Position numbers and translations under genes: made by a program. The notes beneath the pieces were generated by a model. That model was not told the origin of the DNA and did not search any database. It saw nothing but the letters and a program-made list of their open reading frames with translations. DNA of 64,000 nucleotides, taken from Rhizoctonia solani (lineage: Eukaryota; Basidiomycota; Agaricomycetes; Cantharellales; Ceratobasidiaceae). The DNA lies in NCBI RefSeq assembly GCF_016906535.1, contig NC_057374.1, positions 992,001-1,056,000 of the forward strand, written 5' to 3'. Shown here piece after piece: positions 1 to 12,286 of the stretch. Within the stretch, counting starts at the first letter, position 1. The number at the start of each line of letters is the position of its first letter.

Positions 1-1944
1 ATGCTCCTTTGCTATTGTGATACTCCACTTCCGGTTCTACAGGCAGTCCACTATCATTAACCTCTCCCGGTTTGGAGCAGCCTCTGATCGTCCTCAGTGG
101 GTGTGCTATTTTTGATAGCAGATCATTAGGTTGAGCATACAAGCGGTCACTCCCAATTTTGGAAGTTGGGAGTCGAGCGTCTGGGTATTTGGTAGGCACA
201 GGTGGGAACGGTCGGTCGTCCAGCTCTCGTCCGAGGGCCGGTAAAAACCCTGGTTGGGCGACACCATCAAACGGATTGTGCTGAAAAACATCGTCAAATG
301 GGTTGGCACATGCTTCTCCGGGTACTTTTGAATGCGTCACGGTTTCCCCGTGTGGACTCGGAATTGAATATGGCCCTGAGACTCTACGACGTACTCTACC
401 ATGAGAAATATCGAGGGCGGAAGATACACCGCCTAGCGATGGGCTGCTCATTTTTGTTGGTGGACGAGGTTGTCGTAACAAACAAAGAGTTCACTCAGGG
501 GCTGAAACTGAGTCTAAAGTTAGGGGTTAGCGATGTTCAGGGGTAACAGGCCAAAATGGACCACAGTTGGATGAGCGAGTACATTGTAATTGTATATTCT
601 GTGTGGAGTGGGCAGCACTGCCTGCTTGCCTTTTTATTCTTTGAGAGAATCCATTGTTGCATATCACAACAGCGGTCGGCGCATACAGAGTCCGAGTCGG
701 GGAGTCACGTGGGAGATCCTTGGTTCTCGGGACTTCTTAGGGGACAAAGGTTACGAGCGGCTTCGGTTGTAGTGTCGAGTAACTCTATTACAGCTGGTTG
801 TAGCACATTGGCTTGGGCGTCAGCCCGTCATCCCTTACTCCAAACGATATAAGGATCTTGCACAAGCGATGCTCAGGTCTCTTCAGCACCCTCCCCACGT
901 TCTCTCGTCATTCTTGCCGACTAATTCGGTAGCTTCATTCAGCTGCACAAGCGGAGTTTAAGGCAGGACTCACTCCTAGTGCTCCCATATAGTTCGTTCG
1001 ATCCTTTGACGCTACTTGTGAGTAGTCTTGCCAGACTTTGGTGATCGTTAGAACTAAATTGATCAACAGCGTGATCTATGCCCATGGTCAAAATACAAAT
1101 AAGAGATGACGCATATAGCCCAGTGCTCATGGCTCCGAAAGCCGCGTCACAAGTTACATCCATCTGGGTCCCGATTCTTCTTTGTGCCGTCTTGAGTGAG
1201 CTACTACATATCGGATACATGGTACATGTGTTAATATTCTCTGATCATTAGTTATACTCCCGATTTCTATTTACATGGGCTATCTCTTCTACAATCGACG
1301 GCCTCGTCGAGTGGAGGACAAGGAAGTTGCACGCCCATCTCCTGATGTTGACACCAAGTGGTCTGAGTCTTTTGATAACCGGCGGCCTTCGACTAGTGGA
1401 TGGACATTGAATGTTCCGAAGTGGAACACACCAGTTGGTCCATTGCGCCGCGGGTCTGATGGTGGATTCCCGCCGGGAACGCTCCATATCACATTGCCAG
1501 ATCCTACACTTTCTGGCTCTGTTGAATCTCTCGACCACAAAGCCCCTCCTCTTACTCCTGTACATGTACGCCATCCTACCCCTCCCCCTGCTGTACATTT
1601 AGCCACACAACCAACTGAGCGCTACCACGCTCGCGCAATCTGATCCTGTCCCTTTCCGAGTCTGAACTTCAACTGTAGGCTTATCGATGTATTTTATCGT
1701 GACCAACTATCCTTCCTTCCTTTTAATACACTCTACGGGGTGTCTTGTATTCTTGAGTTTATTGTTGTAATTACATACCCCTCTGAAAATTTCGAACTAA
1801 ACATTTGATTGAGGACCTCTGGATGTGATGCTATGCGCATATTGAAACATTGACTTTTTTGTACTCACCAACGGTTATGTGCGCTGCGAATCCTGCTTTG
1901 AAAACTACAAATTTCGTAGGGGAAACGTTGATGAGACTTGCATT
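1..1944. other. Region without a confident gene
   Basis: I could not assemble a convincing gene here. The longest open stretches are 202-546 (+) and 1275-1643 (+). The latter reads as a Pro/Ser/Arg-rich tail with several Trp residues. A hydrophobic stretch lies upstream of it at about 1130-1220, but the intron that would join the two (1221-1252) does not keep the frame. The segment 1640-1944 is the 3' flank of the exosome gene on the minus strand. A CACGTG E-box lies at 706-711. A diverged or damaged gene on the plus strand between 950 and 1643 is possible. Confidence 0.4.
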
Positions 1945-2811
1945 TCAACGCGAAGACAGATTGTCATTGATGAAGTTGCGCATGACACTTTCATCAACAT
2001 CTTCCTCGTCAAACAACTGGATGCATCGCGAAATAAGAATAGTGTTGTGTGGTGTGTCAGAGGATATCCAAACACGCCCGTTGACACCAATCGCAATTTC
2101 TAGGGGAACGCGCGCGCCAAGAAGAGGCAAGAGATAGTGGCTGCGGTCGAGAAGGCTGAGGGACGTCTGTCAGGCTCTCACTTGGGATGCTTTTCTTAAC
2201 AATCGGACTTACGCACGACAAGTTGCTAGGTTGCAACTGACAATGTATCCATCTTTAAGTTCTCCAAAACCATCTGACTTGTGAGTAGCGGCATCGAAGC
2301 ACTCCAACTCTGGCTCCATATCTTTATGCGCCAATGAAACTCGTGCATACACAACGGCACCAACCTAAATTAAGCTTAGCCTCTGCTCACGTTCTTATGT
2401 AGTCATACATACTTTGAGGTTGGGTTTGTTTCGCTTGGTCGCTCCTTCGAACGCCAAAGCATCCAAGGTGGCTGGGTGGGCTGAACCGATGTCTACTCGG
2501 TACATGTCTTGGCTACGGTAGGTTATATAGCCTATAACAGACTCTTGAGCTGCGGGCGAATACTTTGTTGACGTCAATCCAAATCTGTATTATCCGGGTA
2601 TATTACGCACTCTGCTTGCCCTACGATCAATCCACCATTTATTTCCTTTTGTTGCATGTCGAAGAACACCAGGGCTAACCGCACTAACTGACAAGGCGCC
2701 ATCGGCCCTTCCACCCCGCGACTGTTGCAACCCAGGACCAAGTTTGATTGAAGTTCCAGTTAATGCGGCGCCAGGCAGAGTGTCTCCAGGCAGCATAAGC
2801 GCACTCTCCAT
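1945..2811 (-). CDS. RRP40: Exosome complex component RRP40 (EXOSC3-like)
   Basis: RRP40 is a non-catalytic cap subunit of the RNA exosome, the 3'-5' RNA decay and processing machine of nucleus and cytoplasm. It binds RNA through an S1 and a KH domain. Read on the minus strand, exon 1 is 2811-2611, exon 2 is 2562-2413, exon 3 starts about 2367, and the last exon ends with TGA at 1945. The N-terminus carries the family's LPGD motif. The S1-like part includes VIGYITYRSQDMYRVDIG. The C-terminal KH part contains the diagnostic IAIGVNGRVWI segment. The total of about 240 residues fits the family. The ATG at 2811 is the first in frame before LPGD. The gene diverges from the Rad60-like gene across about 310 bp. 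Exons 1 to 3 join in phase; the last junction was placed by homology of the GVNGRVW block. Confidence 0.88.
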
Positions 2812-3120
2812 AGTTGAAGTGTGATTTAAATAATGACCAGCTGACACAAAGAGAGTAAGTCTATCAATTAGACGTTTTTTTTAGTCCTTTGACCCGAGAC
2901 TGGAGCTCAAGATGACACAAAGGTCGTTGTCAGATTCTGAAGCTGTACCTTGAATACTTCGAGGTCACGTGATGCGCGCCTGGCGCTCGTTTAACCTCTA
3001 CACGTGAACCTCGCTCCTGCCCTCTTTCTTGCTCTGTGCGCTATTATTCAGAGTGTTTATAGCCTAATCATATATACGAAAGAATCATCGAAATATACTC
3101 TTTGATTAGAAGGGATTAGG
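2812..3120. promoter_or_regulatory. Divergent promoter, RRP40 / Rad60-like gene
   Basis: This 309-bp space separates the start codons of two divergent genes, so it must hold both promoters. It contains two CACGTG E-boxes, at 2966-2971 (in the TCACGTGA form) and 3001-3006, and a CT-rich stretch at 3015-3040. E-boxes of this form are bound by Cbf1-type bHLH factors, one of which is encoded at 29.7-31.2 kb. Regulation by it is inference. Confidence 0.5.
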
Positions 3121-4632
3121 ATGTCTGCTCGCCCTCGACCAAGGCCCCGACCCAAGCCAAAGGTGACCTCAGAGGCCTCAACGTCGGGTACATTGTTCGA
3201 ATCTTCGAAAGCCAAGTCACCGGCTCCTGATGACGATGATATATTTCTGAGGCACGATCCCAATAGGCTCTTGTATAACAACAGTACGTGAAGGGCACTG
3301 AGAGGATTGGATCCCAATCGCTCGGCGCTAACTCACAAGTACGAATAAACTAATATAGAGAAGTCAAGAGAGAAGTCCCCGTTGCGAGATGTCAAGTATT
3401 TCGATAATGACTCAGATGAATCTCCCGACTCGAAGCGTCGTAAGAAGGAATTGGCACCGAAAAGGGCTAAACCGCTACCCTCTTGGACGTTCCAACCTCG
3501 GTAAATATTTAGTCATTCCACCTTGAAAATAACTGAGTAGATAAATGTCCAGAGATCCTACTGTAGTCGACATAGAATCTGATGACGATAGCTCCGAGCT
3601 CGAGATACTAGAAGATGACGCTTTCAAGGACGTACCATCTGCTCCCCTGCCAAAGCCCAAACTTCGAGAAAAATCCATCACGCCACCTCCACAGCATCTG
3701 CGATATCAAGTTGGGAACCAAGTTCATGAACTTCTTCAGTAGGTTTCCATTCACATCCTATTCTTCATCCGTTCACAGAGTGCCCAGTAATCTGTATGAT
3801 GTAGACGACGATCGTGAGCTATCACCAGAAATGGAATCCCAAGATGCCATACAACTCCTTCCTGAACTTGCTGCAATCCAAAGGAATGCGCGCGCGTCAT
3901 CTGCAGCTCCCGAAATAGAAGATACCCGTTTCGTCAACCTGCATATAAAATGGATACCGCACCCTATGGAGCCTCAACCATGGGAAAAGAACTTGCCCGC
4001 TTGGGAATTTAACGTGCCCCTTGTGAGTCTTGATATATCCAACTATGAACGTGTTATTTGAATGTTAGCACGCAGAACAAACCGTTTGGAGAAATTAGAA
4101 GGATGCTTACCGGACTACCAATGGCAGTTCAACCTATTCTGCGCTCGAAAAACAGGCGGCTGTTTGACGGTGGCACCCCTGCCTCTCTGATTGTGGGTAG
4201 CAAATTGGAGATTCGTAAGTGCATGATACATTTATTTGAACTATTGTCTGAGTGAATTTATTTACAGAGGCTATGTCAAAACTCACCAACGAGTACTTTG
4301 AAGACCATCACCAACTTCCTTTATCGGCCCACGGAAGTGATATAGCAGAGGATGACGATGATGACGGCTCTCAAGAGGGATCCTCCGCTGCTGTCGAAAA
4401 GATCGGCCTTAGATTACGGACAGGGCCAAAGAATACACGCCCCACAACTGTGCGGGTTTTACCGGACACAACCATCCAGATGGTTATCGAGGCTTTTCTG
4501 AATAAGACGGGACGAGTTGGGATGCAAGGCGTCACCTTGCAGATTGATGGGGACGATCTGGAAATGGATTCCACGGTCGCAGACGCAGATTTAGAAGACG
4601 GTGATCTTGTTGAGGTTGCAGGTATCGAGTAA
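3121..4632 (+). CDS. Rad60/Esc2/NIP45-type protein with SUMO-like domain
   Basis: The family acts in SUMO-dependent genome maintenance in the nucleus and carries SUMO-like domains that contact the SUMO conjugation machinery. Six exons join in phase: 3121-3283, 3359-3500, 3553-3738, 3779-4022, 4076-4214 and 4268-4632. The first half is low-complexity, basic and acidic, with runs of Asp and Ser. The C-terminal 75 residues form a ubiquitin-like fold candidate: LRLRTGPKNTRPTTVRVLP, followed by a segment ending GDLVEVAGIE. That position and sequence resemble the Rad60-SLD domain. One intron is only 40 bp. Family assignment rests on the terminal domain; the N-terminal part is not informative. Confidence 0.72.
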
Positions 4633-5239
4633 TGGAATGTATTTTACAACTACTGGGACGATTTCAACTTCACTACGGGATATTATTTATGGTCCATTCT
4701 CTCAGGCTTTCATGCATACAACGTCATTATTTTGGAATTCAGTGATCATAAGATGTGGTCGCCTTGCAACGTGATCTACCCGAGTACTGTAAACGCTGGC
4801 TCAAAATTTCAGCCTTTCGTATAGTTTGCCCAGTACGCTTGGAATGGCCAACACCGTGTTACATCCACACGATTAATCACCATGTTTGGCAATCTTACTC
4901 CTTGAATTTCGCTTGATTTCATTTCGATATATTTTTTGGTATTGTTGAACTTGGGCCCAAACATTCCATTTCGTTTCCAAGACGGCAATCAAAGATTCCA
5001 GAGAATTGTTCATCTCATATAAGCGCGTTGTATCCGACTCCACCCCGCCCATGGTCTCTTGTTTCGTCGGCCACGCTGTCTACAGGTAGCAGCATATTCG
5101 TTCTCATTGATCTCTGGCTGGACCTTTTGTCTTCACTATTGCAGGCAGGACCTGTAGCTGTTTGTAGTTTGGGATTATTGGTACACTCCCGACAAGGCGC
5201 TAGCGACTATTGGTCCCGTCGGGTAGATCGATCGTCAAA
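4633..5239 (+). other. Intergenic, 3' flank and promoter
   Basis: This is the 3' flank of the Rad60-like gene followed by the 5' region of the next gene. A CATATAAGCG TATA-like element lies near 5016. I see no RNA gene or repeat. Confidence 0.4.
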
Positions 5240-6964
5240 ATGCCGTTCAACGGACATGGGCCTGGTTGCGCATGCTGCAAAGGTCCCGCGGCATGGTCGG
5301 CTCTCTTGCCGAGTCTAAATCCACTAGCTCCAGCTACGTCAGTCGACTCCCTCGTTGTTACCGCCACCAACCAGCCTCAGGTTGTCAAAACAAGCTTTGT
5401 GCGTGATTGGTTTCGGATACCAAACTGGGCTTTGCCTACACGTGCTCTCCCTGAGGTCTCCGATGACGATGATTCACTCATTGCTCTGGACGCTATTCTG
5501 GCTGGCAGAACCAAGAGTCCGATCCGTGTCGATGACTTGAAGGCGTTCCTGCGTAACGACGAACGCACCAATGTGATTTCAAGTAGGGGATTAGAGTTTC
5601 TCTTGACATACAACAGGTTGGTAATATTTGGCTGATATACACATACATATAGCTAGCTGTTGGTTTGCTGACATGTGTGGTTAACCATTACTAGGTATCG
5701 TGCCGCGTTCTTTGCGTTACCCCAGGAAAAGCAGGCACCTCATCCGGATACCGCCCTTCAAGGCCTGTCACTCGCAAATCGGGCAATCGAAATTCAGTCC
5801 CAATTCAGGACACCTAGACCTACTCGTTCTCGTTTATCCAAGGCACTTCCACCCCACCTACAGCAATAGCACCTCACACCAGTCTTATTCAGGCTTATCC
5901 TCAGCTCGATGTTGAATGCCAGCCTCTACGGCCAGAATTACAAAATATTATCGACTTGTACATGCAACCACATTCACTCAGCTCAATTACTCCTCTGATT
6001 TCGCAGTATACGTTAAGCCAAGCTTTATCATCGGCGAAATTAACCACCCACCCATCCGCCCTGGACCCGGTTGCATCGAGGATTCATTCGCACTTGACTG
6101 TTGATGTGCTCCCTCGATTCCTGGACGATGCCGTTGTCAACCTGTCAGCTAGCACGTCTCGAGGCCGGATGCTGATCGCATGTATCTCATTAGCGGCAGC
6201 AATTGTGCTCGAGGTGTTTTTGATCTTGTACCGTACCGGCCGAGCAGCAAGATTACTCGCATTGCCCCTTTGGATACTCGCTATTGGGTACGCAATCGGC
6301 TCGCATACAGGTTTATGCTTTTGGCTTGCATGGAGGGGTACTCGTGAACACAAGTCACACGAACTGGTCGAGCCAATGCTATCTGCCTCACCCAACAACA
6401 GGGCTTTCGGAACATCCTCCACTGCACTGGTATCTGAGCCACAACGCCCGGCTCCTCTACTATTCCGCTTCGACTTTCTCAAACGGGCTCGCAAGACCAA
6501 CTCTAGCGACAATTTGAGTCGGTCTGACAATATTGCAGAGAAAGGTCAACTGCCGTCCGATATCAATTTGGGCGTCTCTGTAGATAAGGGAAGGTGGCGG
6601 GAAGAGTCCCAACGGGATACATTCAATAACTATGTGCTATCGAGCACTGAGTCAAGGAATTCATCCGCCCCTCTAGTAGACCGAAAGCATGGATTTGTCA
6701 AAAGGCTTATGAGGCTTACCGGAACCGCCGTTGATACGACTGCTGTAGAAGACTCGGGGGTGAGGTAAGTTTATTCAAGTAATGTTTTGTTATCGGCGGC
6801 TCACTTCGAACTTCGAATAGGAAATTACAAGCTCGCGTTGGAGTGCGGGTAGCAATCTGTGAGTTCTGCGAACCTTCCAAGTTAACTAATTAAGTTAACT
6901 CGAACATTTAGGGCTCTTTCTCGGTACATCCGTCGTCACTGGTGTCATCATGGCTATACCATAG
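5240..6964 (+). CDS. Rax1-like RGS-domain membrane protein
   Basis: Rax1 proteins combine an N-terminal RGS-like fold with C-terminal membrane spans and in yeast mark bud sites. Exon 1 is 5240-5616, exon 2 starts at 5695, then a long exon runs to 6764, followed by 6821-6858 and 6912-6964. The first 170 residues contain the RGS-like part, including DLKAFLRN and LEFLLTYNRYRAAFF. Three membrane spans follow: near 6170-6230, 6240-6340, and a third encoded by the two small last exons (VGVRVAIWLFLGTSVVTGVI). The frame slips once near 5842, where AAGGCACT would read through as AAGGGCACT; one base appears to be lost in a G run (see findings). A conventional but tiny 38-bp intron at 5826-5863 is the alternative. 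The architecture supports the call; function in this fungus is inferred. Confidence 0.65.
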
Positions 6965-7983
6965 CAAGACTAACGCCAAGTGTACATTTCCATCATTTGT
7001 TCGTTTTTTCAGTCCCTTCTATTCACTTCGTGTTTGAACTTGATCCATCTTCCCGCGGCCGACCTGGCCCTGAATTTTTGTACTTCGTAGTACCATCACC
7101 ATTCTGTATTGGTTTCACATCTTATAGAGTGGGTTGTGTTGATTTTTGAGTCTATCGTTCGAGAAGTGTGAATGCAATCATTTGAATGTGAACGATGTTG
7201 ATTTTGTGTATCATGTGAATGCCCATTGACCGAGAGCGTGAAACCGTACCACATAACAAAATGTCTTGATGTCTATCGCATGGGTTGCGGACCTTGTCAG
7301 GACGCGGGGTAACCCGTCGATCTGGACGGGACTTTCGATTCACCCGTATATGCGTGCACTAAATATTGGGCCTAATATCTTAAACTTTCTACTGTTCATT
7401 TAATGTACATGGTTTTATCAATATCATTACGGATAATTTGTCTAGAAGACTATGTGCATAACCACCAGTATCGTGCCTTGCCTGGCCATTGACGAGCTAC
7501 CCCGACGATCTCGGCCAGACGTTAGATTCACAAGCATTCGAACGAAGCCTATTTGAAGCGAATGTATTACATATCCTGTTTGTGGCTGACATGGTTAACG
7601 ACAACTTTGGCCTGTCATTTCGCTCATACCTCAACCCTCGTGATCTCGACTGGTTCTTTGGGCGTGAATTTCCACTTAAGGAGCAATCAGGTCTGAAAAG
7701 AGTAACCGAGTCCACCGAAAGTGCACCTTAATCCACGAAGTCGTCGCGTGGCAATTTACCGGAGGAATATTTGCGGAATTTTGACACATGTGGGGAACCC
7801 TGGTTGGACAAGAAGGTCGGTTGCGGGAAGGCACACGACTTGTAAGTACAATATCTAAATAAGCCTTCTTAACTCCTGTAGCTCCCTTTCACCCCACCAC
7901 TGGACTAGTAAGGTTCGCGAGCCTCCAGTGTCCGTATGAGCACGGAGTGCTGCTCTCATTTGGCGGCGAGCTAGTATCGTTCT
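6965..7983. other. Intergenic with one unexplained open frame
   Basis: A roughly 1 kb space. The plus-strand frame 7489-7731 (80 codons) looks protein-like: it contains the segment ANVLHILFVADMVNDNFG and ends in TAA, and the sequence after the stop still reads like coding for another 40 codons. I do not recognise it. It could be a decayed gene fragment or an upstream exon set of the receptor gene that I could not connect. Confidence 0.3.
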
Positions 7984-10351
7984 ATGCGTTCCAATCTAAT
8001 TCTTGTCGTCATTCTGTACGGAATATCTTTGTGTGAGTCTAGTTGATGCAGAAAAAATGTTAATTTTTAACATTGGCGTCAAGGTTCGATCGCATCGCTC
8101 TTGCTCACAACATAGTACGTTCAGTTATTAACTGTATTGAAATCCATGTTTACCATTGTCCAACTTTAGCATCTACAAGGTCAAATGGCATCCAGTAGTC
8201 AGTGTGATACTATGGATGTTAATACCGAGTGCGATCCTGGCCTTGTTGCATTGCCCTCTTGACGATATACTGCGAGAACGACTGCCCATCATCCCTGCCG
8301 AACGACCGTGGGATCAACAACATACACCTCTGGCTTACTTTTGTGCCGTGGACGGTATTCTGTAAGCGTCATCCAAAACCTAAATATCGACACTGGCTCA
8401 GCTCACTTCCTGTCCAGTTTGTACATATCCAGTGCCATTAGCTCCGGGTTAACCGTTTCCTTCACACTCGTAAGAACATCCGCGTACCTGGACACGCTCT
8501 TGTGTTGATGTACAACATTTATCATTTCAGTCTCTGTTTGCGGTAGTTGTCAAGTCGAAACATCCGGATATTTCAACATCACCAAGGACGTGGCGATCAT
8601 TCAGATGGTTGTGGGATCCTTCGACAACAACATTATGTATCGCCCCCTTCATTTGGTCACTCCCGCTCATTGCATTCGGTATCGAAGCCATATTGCGGAA
8701 TTTTCGTACCAAAAGTCATCCCCCAATATATTATTCGAATGTGAGCCGCCATCGCTTCCGCATAGACACACAAGTACTCACTCAATTCAATTCCCTCAGA
8801 CGTACTGTAACATTGATGATGTACTTTATCAAGCGGGTAAGTCTATTACAATTTGTGTGTACAAAACCCACATTCAAACTTGGGCTGAAGTATCTGGGGT
8901 TATCCTCGGACTTCCACTTATAATTGCGACCGCCCTGATACTTGTGATTATTGGCAATCTTGCCTATCTCGCTATCAAAGGCCGCGGGAGAACATCTGAA
9001 TCGGTCAACATACCATTAGCTTTGAGATTCGCAGCCATTGTAATTCAGATATTCATTACGGCAATACTTATGCTCTGCGAGATCTCGCTCCAAGATGAGC
9101 AACTCCGTGGCGTATTTCATCTGCATATCTACTGGACAAGTAAGTTCAACTTCACGTGCATTTAACTCTGGGGGCTCACTTTGTCTTTTAGGCGTGACCC
9201 CCCTGATCTTCTTCACCATCTTCGGGACCCAGCAGGAGCTGATGGCGATCTGGAAATACTGGGCCTACCGCCTGGCCGGAAAGCAACCCCATTATACGCC
9301 ACGGTCGTCCAATGAAGCTCAGACGCTCTCCGGTTCGTCTGCTCCTGGTACTATCAACGCCAATGAATCCCATGTTATACGCAAACTCAGAGAAGGGGCT
9401 CATGATGTATACAAAGGGAACTCGAAGAGGCACAGAGCTTCCTCTTCGGCAGGAGAGCGAACATCTGGCTCTATTGCGGATCCACTCGCGCTGACAGGGA
9501 TGAAGCATTCAACCGACCCTTCAGATCTCAGCTACCGGACCAACCAGGATCTCGAAGCTGCGAGTCCAGACAATAACTACAAGGACAATCGAGCAACGCT
9601 TTCTCCAGTAATCCCAGAGTTATCGTGCCTGGAAGGCCCCAAGGTATCTTCGCCTGCCACGTCCCCCGGGCGACCACGCTTTTACTCGTCAGCATCTATA
9701 CTCTCTTCTCAGGCACTACCTAGTTCACATGGCCATTCTGGCACTCGTGGGCTACTGGCATCTCAAAGTAATCTAATTCACTCTGAGCCTCCGCTAATTG
9801 TCGTCAACGATGGGTTTGGAGCCGTCTTTGGAGCTCAGGTTCCGGCAAATACATGCGCCGGAATGATGGGCAGGCCGATTATGACGCGTCAGGAGCGTGA
9901 GCGTTGGTTAGCAACAGATGAACGGCAACGACCTCCAAGGGTTGGCTACGGACGAGAACGGAGGCAAAGCATAGGCCTTCCTCCCCCACCGAGATCGCCC
10001 CGGCAATCAAATGGGAGGCCTTCGTCGGCGGGTGGCGTTACAGTGCTGGGGTCAAATCAGAGGCGGGACACAGAATTAGGTCCCCGAGCGTCACCATCTT
10101 TGAATTGGAACTCACATTTTCATCACGGCTCGAACACTTCAGTCCAAGGCGCTAGGAACCGAGAGCTTAGTTATGGCGGGAGTGGGAGCGATCTGGGCAT
10201 TGAAATGGAAGAAAAGGTCAAGACTCCGTCCAACGGGAGTGAGAGTTTCGAAAGAGATGTTCAACGTGAGAGCCCGGAAGGGAGCCTTCGTTCGTCTTGG
10301 GTCTCCAAGGATTCCCGTGTTTCTATTGCCTCGGACAGGACTTTTGGATAG
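7984..10351 (+). CDS. Seven-transmembrane receptor-like protein with long tail
   Basis: Seven exons join in phase: 7984-8032, 8084-8114, 8170-8361, 8418-8469, 8531-8740, 8800-9139 and 9192-10351. Hydropathy by eye gives seven spans, beginning at the N-terminus (LILVVILYGISLCSIASLLL). The others include VVSVILWMLIPSAILALL, LYISSAISSGLTVSFTL, a span after TTTLCIAP, VILGLPLIIATALILVIIG, a span after LALRF, and one ending PLIFFTIFGTQQELM. After the last span there are about 370 residues rich in Ser, Arg and Pro, presumably a cytoplasmic, phosphorylatable tail. The layout is that of a fungal GPCR, but it lacks the usual STE3 pheromone-receptor residues and I cannot place the subfamily. Ligand and G protein are unknown. 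The start is the first ATG before span 1; a short upstream exon cannot be excluded. Confidence 0.68.
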
Positions 10352-10967
10352 AATTCCTTTCTTGATTGCGTCTATGAGTCTAGTCACTCTACTCAGTTCG
10401 AGGTTGTCTAGACAATTTTTGGCTGGAGGTTTTCCTATGTTTTGGTGATGTTAGCACTGTTGTATTATAGCATTCGATAGTGGGCTAGGGATAATCTTCG
10501 TGTATGCACTACACGGCTTGTATTTCGTAAAGACGAACGTGAACATTCGAGAGCCGAGCCGGCCTCGGCGTCAGGAAGACAAGGAAGATTCCATGGCGAT
10601 GACCTCATGCCGGGGCCGAGACACTCAGACCAGGCCGGATATGATTTTATGGAGAGTGGAGCGACTTTAGTTCAAAGGTATGGCCTCGGGAGCCGGTGTA
10701 CGTACATAAATAGCACGACGCTACCTCGTGTGAGTTTTCAACGACCAACAAAACACAACTGCCTTACTCTGCGTCCAAGCACCTTTCTTGAAACACAACC
10801 CACCACCTTAAACGCGGTCGGCTCTCGCATTACTGGCCGGACCAAGACTCAGCAGTCCATATAGTCTCGACTAGCTATACTTGCACCTCCTTGACATACG
10901 CTGCCGTCACATCCCCAGTCCAAATCATCCAATCCGCTCGACTTGAACTCATTACCTAATAATCGCA
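10352..10967 (+). other. Intergenic / promoter
   Basis: The 3' flank of the receptor gene is followed by the promoter of the small gene at 10968. An ACATAAATAG TATA-like element lies near 10705 and C-rich leader sequence at 10880-10960. No other feature was seen. Confidence 0.4.
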
Positions 10968-11277
10968 ATGAACTCGTTTATGAACACCCTTCGTCTATTG
11001 GCACGGTCTTCACTTGTCGAGGCACCGGAAGGAGGTCTACCTGACGTCCCTATGACTACTTTCCGCGACTCTAGCTCTTCGCCGAGATCATCAGTCGCAA
11101 GTTCCGAGGTTGACTTGGAGCGAGGTGGAGTCTGGTCTTCAGAATTTCCTTCCCCTTCGGTATCACCGGTAAGTACTGAAATATCTCGTGTATGCGACTA
11201 TTCTAATAACCTCTGCATAGATTCATAACAATCAACTGGCACTAGCATCGCCTACAAACTCTTACTACAGTTCATAA
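10968..11277 (+). CDS. Small Ser/Pro-rich protein, unrecognised
   Basis: Two exons, 10968-11168 and 11221-11277, are joined by a 52-bp GTAAGT...TAG intron at phase 0, giving 85 residues. The product is hydrophilic, with runs such as RDSSSSPRSSVASSEVDLE, and has no signal peptide or membrane span. The clean splice signals and CT-rich leader support a real gene. Function unknown. It faces the DUF202 gene tail to tail with about 230 bp between. Confidence 0.5.
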
Positions 11278-11510
11278 CAAAAGGGACGGTCTCCAAATAT
11301 GTAAGTTTCCACCGTTACTCGTGAATGATGCACCACCTGACTCCCCACCAGTGCATCTGAAAATGTCTTTATTGCATTTTACTCTACCCTTACTATAATA
11401 GCCGTAAATGTTTTGGGATTTGGTGTAGCCATTATAACTTATTGTCATTATGAAGCTATAATACATTAGATCATTATATTGCCTCAATTCACATGCCTGT
11501 CAAGATAATG

Positions 11511-12286
11511 TCAACGTCGGGGAACTCCAACCAAAATGCCGAATACAACTGCAACAATAGCTGCCAGCACTGTACTGATGAATGCGACCGTTTTTCGAGC
11601 CGGTGGAAATTTGTTTTCTGTTAACGCGTATTGGACTTTGAAGTAACGGTTTACCCCTATAAAAAAGGTTGAGACAGATTTCCTTATGACCATTATAAAA
11701 AATTCCTACCAAGTGCTAATACCGTCATTCCGATGACCACGATTACGGCACCCAGAGGGCGAGCAAATCGTTGGAGTTTGGCACCTATGAGCACAGTTCC
11801 GGCTGGTTGTTGCGCAGCAATCGTAAAAAGCTGCACCAGGGCTAGTAACGGGTGGTTTACGTCTATTCTTTGATTTGGTTAAATGAGTATACATACCAAC
11901 GCCCGTGGATGCGATGGCCAAGGAGGTGCGTACATAAGCCAACCAAGTACGCTCATTCGCCAAGTGGTCGCGTGCTTGGAGGGGTTGCCCATTTGTTAGC
12001 CGTTTGTTTACCAGCTGTGTAGTTCTTACTCACCAACGCTACCAGAGTTTTCGAGTACCATTCGTGGACTGAATTTATCGACCAATCCAAATAAACCTTT
12101 TCTATTAGACTCCTCATACTCGTCCCATTCCTCAGCTGTGCTACTACTTGCAATTGGATCGTGCCCACTGGGGGGCATCTCGCTCTGTGGTGGTGTAGCG
12201 GAAACTACGGGGATGCCAGGATCTCGTTCGAAAAAAGAGATGCGGCGTTGAGGGCCAGAATGTGAATTCCTGCGGGGCTCAGACAT
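11511..12286 (-). CDS. DUF202 (YidH-type) membrane protein
   Basis: Four exons on the minus strand join in phase: 12286-12034, 11974-11897, 11841-11710 and 11656-11511, about 202 residues. After a hydrophilic N-terminus of about 85 residues comes the DUF202 signature ANERTWLAYVRTSLAIAS. Three membrane spans follow: the signature helix itself, PLGAVIVVIGMTVLALG, and VAFISTVLAAIVAVVFGILV near the C-terminus. In yeast this fold occurs in vacuolar transporter chaperone (VTC) subunits, where it anchors the complex. Here it stands alone without SPX or polyphosphate-polymerase domains, so the role is open. The assignment to the fold is firm, the function not. Confidence 0.82.

Noticed and set aside
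202..546. 114-codon plus-strand frame
   Set aside because: No recognisable content and no splice context; composition does not differ from non-coding surroundings.
5826..5863. A 38-bp intron in the Rax1-like gene
   Set aside because: It keeps the frame but has a weak GTTCTC donor and is shorter than almost all introns here; a lost G in the run at 5842 explains the frame and matches the pattern elsewhere.
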